The notes under the pieces: generated by a model | What the model saw: only the letters and a program-made list of their open reading frames with translations | Told to the model about the DNA's origin: nothing | Databases searched by the model: none | NCBI RefSeq assembly: GCF_014251555.1 | Contig: NZ_CP059190.1 | Location: forward strand, 11,673-75,672 | Length of the DNA: 64,000 nt | Direction: 5' to 3' | Source: Blattabacterium cuenoti | Lineage (GTDB): Bacteria; Bacteroidota; Bacteroidia; Flavobacteriales; Blattabacteriaceae | Position numbers and translations under genes: made by a program | Part shown: one piece after another, positions 17,141 to 25,802 of the stretch | How positions within the stretch are numbered: the first letter of the stretch is position 1 | Layout of the letters: the number at the start of each line of letters is the position of its first letter

Positions 17141-20014
17141 ATGAAAGAGGATAACATTAGAAGAAAAAAATTCTATTATAGACATATAGGACCGTCTTGT
17201 AATGAAATTAACAATATGTTGAAAGAATTGCAATGTTCCTCTATTAAGGATTTTATCAAAAAAACCATACCTAAAGAAATACGTTTAAAAAAAAAATTAA
17301 ATCTACCCAATTCTATTTCTGAATATCAATATTTAAACCACATTTATAAAATCAGTAAAAAAAATAAAATTTACCGTTCCTATATAGGATTAGGATATCG
17401 GAATACCATTACTCCAAGCGTTATTCAAAGAAATATTTTAGAAAATCCAAGTTGGTATACTCCTTACACTCCTTATCAATCAGAAATATCTCAAGGACGT
17501 TTAGAAGCTTTGATCAATTTTCAAACTATGATTTCAGATCTGACTGGAATGAAAATAAGTAATGCATCCATGTTAGATGAATCGACAGCTGCTGCAGATG
17601 CAATGTTTATGATTTATCAAGAAAAAATAAAAAAAAAACAGATCAATAATAACTATTCCTTTTTTGTTTCAGACGAAATACTTCCACAAACTTTTGCAGT
17701 TTTAAAAACAAGATGTTTTGGTTTAGGAATACACATTATAAGAGATACTCATAATAATTTGCTGCAAAAAAAGTATAAAGAAAAAAAAATATTTGGATTG
17801 ATCATTTCTTATCCTTCCTGTTTAGGAGAAATATATGATTACAGTGAAACAATTGAATATGCAAAAAAAAATAATATATCAGTAATTGTTTCTGCAGATA
17901 TTTTGTCTTTATCCTTGTTAAAACCTCCTGGAGAATGGGGAGCTGATGTTGTTGTAGGATCTAGCCAATCTTTTGGGGTTCCTATGGGATATGGGGGGCC
18001 TCACGCTGCTTTTTTTTCTACTCATGAAAGATATAAACGTTTTATTCCTGGTAGAATAATTGGAATATCTGTAGATAGGAAAAACAGAAAAGCATTTCGC
18101 ATGGCTTTACAAACTAGAGAACAACATATCAAAAGAGAAAGAGCGACCTCAAATATTTGTACATCACAAGTTTTGCCAGCTATCATGGCTTCTATGTATG
18201 CTTTATATCATGGAAAAGAAGGATTAATAGAAATAGCTAAAAGTATTCATAAATATGCTAAAAAATTAGAACTCTTATTAGTTAATAGTATAAACAATCT
18301 TTATCAAGTGAACACATTTTATTTTGATACTATTAGAATCAAAACTGATTATATAGACAAACTAAAAAAAGTTTCAGAGCGAAAAAAAACTAATTTCAGA
18401 TATGTAGATAAAAATCATCTAACTATTACTTTAGATGAAACCACATGTAAAGAAGATATAGATCATATTTTATCTATATTTCATGAGGTTTATAAAAAAA
18501 GAAAAAAATATGATGATTTGAAAAAAATTCATGAAGAATATAAAATTCCTAATTCTTTAAAAAGAACTTCTGATTTTTTGAAACATGAAGTTTTTCATAA
18601 ATTTTATTCAGAAAATGAATTGATGCGTTATATAAAACGACTAGAAAAAAAAGATCTTTCTTTAAATCATTCTATGATTCCGCTTGGTTCATGCACTATG
18701 AAACTGAATGCTTCTACGGAATTATTTTCTTTAAGCCAATATGAATGGAGGAATGTTCATCCTTTTGTTCCTGATCAACAATCAATGGGATATCACTTTG
18801 TCATTCATAATTTAAAAAAATATTTAAAAGAAATAACTGGATTTTATGGTATATCTTTACAACCTAATTCAGGAGCTCAGGGAGAATATGCTGGACTGAT
18901 GGTTATAAAATCTTATCATCATTCATTACAAGAGTCCAAAAGAAATATAGCATTAATTCCTTCTTCTTCTCATGGAACTAATCCTGCTTCAGCAAACATG
19001 GCAGGAATGAAAGTCATTTTAATTGCTACAAAAAATGATGGATCTATTGATAGAAATGATTTATTCAAAAAAGTAAAAGAATATAAAGATTTTTTATCTG
19101 TCTTTATGATTACTTATCCTTCTACTCACGGTGTATATGAAAGACATATTCAGGAAATCATAGATATGATTCATGAGAATGGAGGTCAAGTATACATGGA
19201 TGGAGCAAATATGAATGCTCAAGTTGGTTTAATCAAACCAGCACATTTGGGAGTTGATGTTTGTCATTTAAATCTTCATAAAACTTTTGCTATTCCTCAT
19301 GGAGGGGGTGGGCCTGGAATGGGTCCTATTTGTGTCGCTTCACATTTGAAACCTTTTCTTCCTGGTCATCCCTTTTTTGAAAAGGGAGAAAAAGATAAAT
19401 TGACGATATCCTCTTCTCCATATGGATCCTCTTTGATTCTTACTATTTCCTATGCTTATATTCGTTTATTAGGGCCAGATGGACTTAGAAAGTGTACAGA
19501 GATATCTATACTGAATGCAAATTATATAAAAGAAAAATTAAAAAAATTTTATAACATATTATATGTAGGGGAAAACAATGCAGTCGCACACGAATTAATT
19601 ATAGATTGTAGGGTGTTCAAATCTCTAGACATAGAGGTTGTAGACATAGCAAAAAGAATGATGGATTATGGATATCATGCTCCGACTATATCTTTTCCTG
19701 TAGAAGGATGTATGATGATAGAACCTACGGAAAGTGAATCTAAAGAAGAATTAGATCGTTTTATTGAAACACTTATCAATATACGTAAAGAAATTCAAGA
19801 AATTGAAGATGGTAAATTTTCTAAAAAAGAAAATGTCCTCAAAAACGCTCCGCACAGTATAGAATTGCTAACTAATAATGATTGGAAATATTCTTATAGT
19901 AGAGAAAAAGCTGCATATCCATTATATTGGGTTAGAAAAAGAAAATTCTGGCCATCAATCAGTCGTGTTGATGATGGATACGGGGATAGAAATTTGATAT
20001 GTACATGTACTTAG
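17141..20014 (+). CDS. gcvP: Glycine dehydrogenase (decarboxylating), P-protein of the glycine cleavage system
   Basis: A 957-residue full-length single-chain P-protein, the length expected for the fused form (about 950). It decarboxylates glycine and passes aminomethyl to lipoyl GcvH. The N-terminal half has YRHIGPS and ESTAAADAMFMIYQ. The C-terminal half has GSCTMKLN and NLHKTFAIPHGGGGPGMG, where the Lys binds PLP. An A10 run near 17630 is kept in frame. GcvT and GcvH are not in the window. In a nitrogen-recycling symbiont the system can supply one-carbon units and ammonia (inference). Confidence 0.96.
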   Translation: MKEDNIRRKKFYYRHIGPSCNEINNMLKELQCSSIKDFIKKTIPKEIRLKKKLNLPNSISEYQYLNHIYKISKKNKIYRSYIGLGYRNTITPSVIQRNILENPSWYTPYTPYQSEISQGRLEALINFQTMISDLTGMKISNASMLDESTAAADAMFMIYQEKIKKKQINNNYSFFVSDEILPQTFAVLKTRCFGLGIHIIRDTHNNLLQKKYKEKKIFGLIISYPSCLGEIYDYSETIEYAKKNNISVIVSADILSLSLLKPPGEWGADVVVGSSQSFGVPMGYGGPHAAFFSTHERYKRFIPGRIIGISVDRKNRKAFRMALQTREQHIKRERATSNICTSQVLPAIMASMYALYHGKEGLIEIAKSIHKYAKKLELLLVNSINNLYQVNTFYFDTIRIKTDYIDKLKKVSERKKTNFRYVDKNHLTITLDETTCKEDIDHILSIFHEVYKKRKKYDDLKKIHEEYKIPNSLKRTSDFLKHEVFHKFYSENELMRYIKRLEKKDLSLNHSMIPLGSCTMKLNASTELFSLSQYEWRNVHPFVPDQQSMGYHFVIHNLKKYLKEITGFYGISLQPNSGAQGEYAGLMVIKSYHHSLQESKRNIALIPSSSHGTNPASANMAGMKVILIATKNDGSIDRNDLFKKVKEYKDFLSVFMITYPSTHGVYERHIQEIIDMIHENGGQVYMDGANMNAQVGLIKPAHLGVDVCHLNLHKTFAIPHGGGGPGMGPICVASHLKPFLPGHPFFEKGEKDKLTISSSPYGSSLILTISYAYIRLLGPDGLRKCTEISILNANYIKEKLKKFYNILYVGENNAVAHELIIDCRVFKSLDIEVVDIAKRMMDYGYHAPTISFPVEGCMMIEPTESESKEELDRFIETLINIRKEIQEIEDGKFSKKENVLKNAPHSIELLTNNDWKYSYSREKAAYPLYWVRKRKFWPSISRVDDGYGDRNLICTCT

Positions 20015-20024
20015 TATAGTTTTT

Positions 20025-21056
20025 TTAAAATGTTTTAAATTTAGAATATGGAGAAACATGAATAGAATCAAATAAATTTTTTTCATATTTCAATAATCCT
20101 GTAATGGCTATCATCGCTCCGTTGTCCGTGGTATATTTTTTCTTTGGAATAAAGATTTCCCATTTTTTGTTTTCTTTTGCAAAAGATATAAACATTCGTC
20201 TAATTTCACAATTTGCGGATACTCCACCTGCTAAAGCTACTCTATAAATTCCAGTTTTTAGAGTAGCTTTTTGTACTTTTTCTAAAAGAATTTCTGCTAT
20301 TATTCTCTGGATAGAAGCACAAATATCAGATAAGTTTTGTTTTATGAAAAATGAATTTTTTTTTAATTCTTTTCTGACAAATTGCAAAACATGACTTTTA
20401 AATCCACTAAAACTGAAATTTAGCCCATTTACTGATGGTTTTGAAAAAACAAATTTATTACAATTTCCATTTTTAGAAAAAAGTTCTATCATAGGTCCTC
20501 CAGGATAATGAAAACCCAATATTCTAGCTACTTTATCCAAAGTATCCCCTATAGAATCATCTAAAGTCGATCCCAATATTTCCATTTGAAAAAAATCATT
20601 CACTTTCACGATTTGAGTATGTCCCCCACTTATGACTAAACCTAAAAATGGAAATTTAGGATAAGAATTGTTTATGTTAGCATTTTTTATAAAATGAACA
20701 AGTATATGGGCTTGTACATGATTGACAGTTAATAAAGGAATCTCTAATCCCATTGAAAAAGATTTTGCAAAAGAAGCCCCGACTAATAAAGATCCTATCA
20801 ATCCTGGTCCTAAAGTAAAGGATACAGCATCAATTTGATTTTTTTTAATTTTTGCTGAATCAATAGCTTGATTGACAGCTGTTATAATATTTCTATCATG
20901 TAGTCTTGAAGCTAATTCTGGAACTACTCCTCCATATTTTTTATGGATATATTGATGAATAATAATATTAGATAATACATCTCTATTTTTAATAATAGAA
21001 ACAGCCGTTTCGTCACATGATGATTCTATACCGAGAATAATAGGTTTTTTTTTCAT
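20025..21056 (-). CDS. tsaD: tRNA N6-adenosine threonylcarbamoyltransferase TsaD
   Basis: A 343-residue ASKHA-fold protein that transfers threonylcarbamoyl to A37 of ANN-decoding tRNAs. It has LGIESSCDETAVSI at the N-terminus, the metal-binding NHVQAH motif, GLVISGGHTQIV, GDTLDKVARILG, SFSGFKSHV and a C-terminal DNGAMIAITG. The longer frame from 21092 adds 12 non-family residues, so the ATG at 21056 is preferred. It is divergent from tamB with only 28 bp between the starts, and its 3' end faces gcvP 10 bp away. Confidence 0.96.
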   Translation of the reverse strand: MKKKPIILGIESSCDETAVSIIKNRDVLSNIIIHQYIHKKYGGVVPELASRLHDRNIITAVNQAIDSAKIKKNQIDAVSFTLGPGLIGSLLVGASFAKSFSMGLEIPLLTVNHVQAHILVHFIKNANINNSYPKFPFLGLVISGGHTQIVKVNDFFQMEILGSTLDDSIGDTLDKVARILGFHYPGGPMIELFSKNGNCNKFVFSKPSVNGLNFSFSGFKSHVLQFVRKELKKNSFFIKQNLSDICASIQRIIAEILLEKVQKATLKTGIYRVALAGGVSANCEIRRMFISFAKENKKWEIFIPKKKYTTDNGAMIAITGLLKYEKNLFDSIHVSPYSKFKTF

Positions 21057-21084
21057 AATAAAATAACAAACAATATCTTTGAAA

Positions 21085-24000
21085 ATGAACAATGTTTTTT
21101 TGCATAAATTTTTTACCAGAAAAAAAATAATTCTTCTTTTGTTTTTTTTCTTATTGGGATTATTGATTGTAAATATTTATGATCAAAAGAAAGTCCAAAA
21201 AAAAGTATCAACCTTTTTTTTGAAAAAAATAAGAAAACAATTAGGTAATAAAATTTCTATAAAACATATTTCATTTAATTTTTTCAAAAAAGAACTTATT
21301 TTTTATGATGTAAAAATTAGAGATCATCATCATTTTTCTTTTATTCATTTATCTCAATGTAAAATATCCATTAATAATTTATTTTTCCTGATTTTCATAA
21401 ACTCTAGACATTTAAATATAAAAAGTATAATCGTTGAAAATTCTTCTTTTTTTATAAGAAAATATTTCAAAGAAAAAGAAAATAATATCCTTTTTTTTAT
21501 CAAAAATGTCTTGATGAATCAAGAATCAAATAAAATGAACAGAATTACTTGTTCTAAGCTAAGGATAAACAAATCTCATTTGATCTATATAGATTCCAAA
21601 AAAAAATTCAATCATTTTTTTTCTAGTTATATAAAAAATATTCAAATCAAAAATAGAAAAATAAAAGCTTCTATTTTTTCTTTTCAATCTCAAGAATTTA
21701 TAAATAAAACAAATTTTTGCATCAAAAATTTGTTTTGTAATTTAACATATGATTATCCTGCCAAATTAGAAATTCATGATTTTTTTATAAAAACATCCAA
21801 TAGTTTTCTAAGAGGATCCATTTCTATTTTCAATGGCGATAAATATGAAAAAAATGAAAATTTTTTTTACAGAAAAAACATACGATGTGAAATTTTTAAA
21901 GGATCAAAATTAGGACCCGATTTAGGGATATTTTTTTCCAAAAAATGGTCTTCTAATCTTAGATTATTTGTTCAAGGAAATATCAACGGAAAATTTAATG
22001 GTCGGAATAAAAAATTTTTTCTATCTAATATTTTTATAAAGGATTTACAAGAAAATAGGTTGTTTGCAAAGGCAATTTATATTCATTTAAATCGAGAATG
22101 GAAAGAAATTAAATTTTTTAAAGCTTTTATTCGATTTTATCCTCATAAAATAAGTCGTATAATTCCATACAACTTCCATTCAAAATTCAATTTTCTAAAA
22201 AAAGTTAATTTGAATTTTAAACAATGGATATACAAAGGAAATTTAATTTTTATAGAAAAAATTGGAGAAAAAAAAAGAAGTTTAAAAGTAGAAGGAACTA
22301 TTCAAAATCATTTTTTGATAGCTAAAGTATCAACTTTTATTAATTTTTTGAATCATAATCATGATGTTAAACATGTAAGTAAAATTTCAATTGAAAAAAA
22401 ATATCTTCTTTTTTTGTTCAAAGTTTTATTCAAAGACAAGAAAAAAAGTTTTTTTTTAATTCCATCAAGAATTTCACTTTTTATAAGTAGATATTCATTA
22501 TCTGATTTGTGTATTTTTATGAATTTCAAAGGAAATTTATCAAAATTTTTTGTAACTCTGTTTTTCTCTCATTCAGGATATCAAATTAGTTTAAAAGGAA
22601 AAATTCATTCACACTTTCAGAAAATCTATCTAAGAATAGATGACGATCAAAATCAAGTTCACAAAGGAATCAAAGTAATGTTAATCAATGATCAAAAATT
22701 TAAAAAAATTAGTATCAATGTATATGATATGATCATTGGTCAGATTTATGGACATTTTAAATGGGAACATTTATTAACTATTCTACAAAAAGAAATTTTT
22801 GATTTAAAAAATTCCTATAAAAAAGAAATAGAATACGTGAATTTTAACTTTCTGATAAAGAAATCCTTTTTTTGTTTGATGAAACAGAAAAAAGACAGAA
22901 ATCCTTTTTCTGATATTCGAATTTCCGGAAAAAAAGAGGAGAACTCATTTAAAACAATTTTTTTTACAGAATCAGTCCAATGGAATGAAATTTTTTTTGA
23001 TAAATTATTTATAACTTTTTTCAGAAAAGGGATACAAATTGATACAGAGAAAATTACTTACAAAAATTTTTTATCAAAGAAAATAAATGTGTCTATTTTG
23101 AGTCGGGAAAATTTTTGGATGATTAATTCTAAATTTTTATTAAAATTAAAAAAACAAGAGTACAAAGAACAAATCTTGAATTTTCTTTGTCAAAAGAAAA
23201 AAAATTTCCTCATTTTTTTTCCTTTACTTTCTAAATTAAATATCAATGGATATGATTGGAAGATTGATAATAATTTGGGAATAATAAAAATAGACCTCAT
23301 TAAAAGAAGATATACCATAAATAATATTATTTTATCTTCAGAAAAACAAGAGATTATTGTAGACGCGGATTTTATTGAAAAAAAAGAAAAAACATTTCAA
23401 TTTTATTTAAAAAATGTGCAGTTAAAAAAAATCATATTTAAAAAAAATCTAGATGGTTTTGTAAACGGTTTTTTTTCATATAAAAGTAACCATAATCAAA
23501 TTGAACCTAATATACATGTAAAAATCACAGATTTTTCAATTGAAAAAACAATTTTAGGAAACTTTTATGTTAATTCCTTTCATAAGGATAAAAATTATAA
23601 AATTAATGGAGTTCTTAAAAAAAATTATCATGACATCTTAAAAATAGATGGAAATATTAACAACGAATCAAAAAATCAATCAAAACTCGATTTCAATATC
23701 AATGTTAAAAATTTAAAAATGGATAATTTTTCCTTTTTTTGGAAAAAAATGAATAGTGAAGCAAGAGGTTTTTTGACAGGAAAAATAAAAATATTTGGAA
23801 ATATAGACAATCCTCATTATTTTGGAAAATTAGAACTTAAAAAGTTTGGGCTCAAAATAAATTCTATAAATACAGATTATGAAATCACAAGTCGAGCTTA
23901 TGTCAATATTGTTTCTGATTCCTGCATATCATTATCTTATTCTTCTTTTAAGGATACTAAATATAATACTCAAGGGTATATAAACGGGTGTTTTTTGCAC

Positions 24001-25035
24001 AAAAATTTTCTTAAATGGAATTTTGAATTATCCATAAACACAAAAAATTTGCTTGTTTTAGATACAAATGAAGAACGAAATCGTTTTTTATTTGGAAAAA
24101 TATTGACTCATGGAAAAATTCAAATAACGAAAAAAGAAAATAAAGTTCACGTTTCTATGAACAATGGAAAAATTTTAAATTCTTCTCATTTATACATTAA
24201 TCCAAAATTTCAAAATAAAAAAAAGCCAAACAGAAATTACAAAGAAAATAATGATTTTTTATTAATAGATATTAAAACAAATGTGAAAAAAAACACAAAA
24301 GTATCAATATTTTTAGACAAAAATTTAGAAAATTTTATTGAGTTAAAAGGAGAAGGTTATCTTTTTTTAAGAAAAACATATAAAAAAAATGTTGAAACCA
24401 GTGGAAAATATTTTGTAATAGATGGATTCTATCATTTTTCTAACCAAGAAAAAATACCAATTCTAAAATTGGAAAAAGAATTTAAAATAAAACCAGGAGG
24501 ATTTATTACTTGGAAAAAGAATTTTGATCAATCTAATATCAATTTAATTGCTTATGAGACCAAGTCTGTCTCAAAAATTACTGAGTACATAAATTTTACA
24601 GAATCTGAAAAACTTCATAAAGGAATGATATTTACAGAATTAAGAATTAATATTTATGGTAAAATACAAAAGCCTAATATTAATATGGAAATTTTATTTC
24701 CTAAAAGTGATGAAGAAACTCAACAAAAATTATTTAGTAAATTAAACTCTTTTGAGGAAAAGACAATACAATTTTTATCCATTCTAATATTAGGTAAATT
24801 TTTTCTAAAAAATGAGACCATAAAAAATTTTTTATACTTTTCTGTTTTCGAAATTTTTTTGAAAAAACTAAAGAAAATATTATTAGATTCAGATATCAAT
24901 CAATCTTTACATTTTGATTTTTTTCAAAAAAAAGAAACGTCCAATTATTTTCTTTCTTTAAATAACAAAAATCTCTCAAATGAGAAGAATCATTGTCTCC
25001 TTCCCTTCTTTTGTTTAAAAATTAATTATAGTTAG
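21085..25035 (+). CDS. tamB: TamB-like translocation and assembly module protein (C-terminus probably lost)
   Basis: A 1316-residue protein with one N-terminal membrane anchor (KKIILLLFFFLLGLLIV) and a very long Lys/Asn/Phe/Ile-rich beta-rich region, as in AsmA/TamB-type bridge proteins for lipid or barrel-protein traffic. The DUF490-like end is recognisable: LRINIYGKIQKPNINMEI, then SKLNSFEEKTIQFLSILILGKFF. It stops at TAG 25033, only about 80 residues after that block, and a plausible out-of-frame tail follows (see 25036-25138). The ATG at 21085 is preferred over a TTG two codons upstream. TATCTTTG at 21074-21081 is a perfect -7 box just 3 bases before the ATG, so the message may be leaderless (speculative). 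Confidence 0.8.
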   Translation: MNNVFLHKFFTRKKIILLLFFFLLGLLIVNIYDQKKVQKKVSTFFLKKIRKQLGNKISIKHISFNFFKKELIFYDVKIRDHHHFSFIHLSQCKISINNLFFLIFINSRHLNIKSIIVENSSFFIRKYFKEKENNILFFIKNVLMNQESNKMNRITCSKLRINKSHLIYIDSKKKFNHFFSSYIKNIQIKNRKIKASIFSFQSQEFINKTNFCIKNLFCNLTYDYPAKLEIHDFFIKTSNSFLRGSISIFNGDKYEKNENFFYRKNIRCEIFKGSKLGPDLGIFFSKKWSSNLRLFVQGNINGKFNGRNKKFFLSNIFIKDLQENRLFAKAIYIHLNREWKEIKFFKAFIRFYPHKISRIIPYNFHSKFNFLKKVNLNFKQWIYKGNLIFIEKIGEKKRSLKVEGTIQNHFLIAKVSTFINFLNHNHDVKHVSKISIEKKYLLFLFKVLFKDKKKSFFLIPSRISLFISRYSLSDLCIFMNFKGNLSKFFVTLFFSHSGYQISLKGKIHSHFQKIYLRIDDDQNQVHKGIKVMLINDQKFKKISINVYDMIIGQIYGHFKWEHLLTILQKEIFDLKNSYKKEIEYVNFNFLIKKSFFCLMKQKKDRNPFSDIRISGKKEENSFKTIFFTESVQWNEIFFDKLFITFFRKGIQIDTEKITYKNFLSKKINVSILSRENFWMINSKFLLKLKKQEYKEQILNFLCQKKKNFLIFFPLLSKLNINGYDWKIDNNLGIIKIDLIKRRYTINNIILSSEKQEIIVDADFIEKKEKTFQFYLKNVQLKKIIFKKNLDGFVNGFFSYKSNHNQIEPNIHVKITDFSIEKTILGNFYVNSFHKDKNYKINGVLKKNYHDILKIDGNINNESKNQSKLDFNINVKNLKMDNFSFFWKKMNSEARGFLTGKIKIFGNIDNPHYFGKLELKKFGLKINSINTDYEITSRAYVNIVSDSCISLSYSSFKDTKYNTQGYINGCFLHKNFLKWNFELSINTKNLLVLDTNEERNRFLFGKILTHGKIQITKKENKVHVSMNNGKILNSSHLYINPKFQNKKKPNRNYKENNDFLLIDIKTNVKKNTKVSIFLDKNLENFIELKGEGYLFLRKTYKKNVETSGKYFVIDGFYHFSNQEKIPILKLEKEFKIKPGGFITWKKNFDQSNINLIAYETKSVSKITEYINFTESEKLHKGMIFTELRINIYGKIQKPNINMEILFPKSDEETQQKLFSKLNSFEEKTIQFLSILILGKFFLKNETIKNFLYFSVFEIFLKKLKKILLDSDINQSLHFDFFQKKETSNYFLSLNNKNLSNEKNHCLLPFFCLKINYS

Positions 25036-25138
25036 TTTATTGACAAAAAAAAAAATCAAAATCTATATCGACAGATTACTTATTGAAAAACAAGAACCTA
25101 TTTCTTCAAAAGAAAGTTTTGTATCTTGGTATTTTTAA
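25036..25138 (+). pseudogene. Out-of-frame remnant of the TamB C-terminal tail
   Basis: Downstream of the tamB TAG, the +1 frame from 25040 reads KKKIKIYIDR, then ISSKESFVSWYF and a stop. From memory, flavobacterial TamB proteins end with a stretch like GKIRFKVFNR, then a short aromatic-rich finish; the spacing and residue types look similar. An 11-A tract (25045-25055) lies at the frame change; 10 As would connect Asp-Lys-Lys-Lys to this frame. This suggests the end of tamB was lost through a nonsense codon plus an A-tract length change. Alternatively it is a chance 32-codon TTG-started ORF. Confidence 0.4.
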
Positions 25139-25165
25139 TACCTTTATTCAAAAAAAAATAAAACA

Positions 25166-25684
25166 ATGATTCTTAGATATAATACAGATGAAATAGACAA
25201 TACTATTGTCAGAAAATTAAATATAAACGCTAGAACTCCATATACTGAGATCAGTAAACAGATTAGCAAAGAAATCAAACCACTGTCCGTTGGAACTGTT
25301 CATGTTAGAGTAAAAAAATTAGAAGATGCAGGTATTATAAAGGGAAGTACTTTGATTATTGGATATGAATCTTTGGGTTTTCATTTAATAGCTTTTGTAG
25401 GAATTTTATCAGATTCCCGCGAATCTAAATTAGTAAAAGAAGAATTAAGAAAAATTCCTAATGTAGTCCAATTATATATTACTTCAGGAAAATATAATCT
25501 TTTTTGCAGAATTATTGCTAGAGATCCTTCAGATGCTAGAGATGTTATTTCTAAAATTGGAGAGATAAAAGGAGTTCTTAGAACGGAATCTACTATTTGT
25601 TTGGAAGAAAGCATTAATGATGAAAATAGATTATTATCCAATATTTTACAAAAACATCAATCATCTTATAAAAAAAAAACATAA
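25166..25684 (+). CDS. Lrp/AsnC family transcriptional regulator
   Basis: A 172-residue protein with an N-terminal winged HTH (DEIDNTIVRKLNINARTPYTEISK, then VGTVHVRVKKLEDAGIIKG) and a C-terminal RAM/AsnC ligand domain (ITSGKYNLFCRIIARDPSDARDVI). Family members sense amino acids and form octameric complexes on DNA. Retention of a dedicated amino-acid-type regulator is notable in a genome with few visible regulators; it is the only clear transcription factor in the window. Its targets cannot be read from the sequence. Confidence 0.9.
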   Translation: MILRYNTDEIDNTIVRKLNINARTPYTEISKQISKEIKPLSVGTVHVRVKKLEDAGIIKGSTLIIGYESLGFHLIAFVGILSDSRESKLVKEELRKIPNVVQLYITSGKYNLFCRIIARDPSDARDVISKIGEIKGVLRTESTICLEESINDENRLLSNILQKHQSSYKKKT

Positions 25685-25752
25685 TGATATTATCATATTG
25701 ATAATTATTATAATTATTTAATACTTCTTCTTGAAATCAGAATTTCATCCTT

Positions 25753-25784
25753 CCGAAAAAATTGCATCCCGAAAAAATTGCATC
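25753..25784. repeat. Perfect tandem duplication, 2 x 16 bp
   Basis: CCGAAAAAATTGCATC occurs twice back to back in the 118-bp gap before the 7TM-HD gene, ending 18 bp before its ATG. It is not part of any ORF. It looks like a recent slippage duplication in a leader or promoter region. Confidence 0.95.
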
Positions 25785-25802
25785 GTTTCAATTTTTTAGG
25801 CA

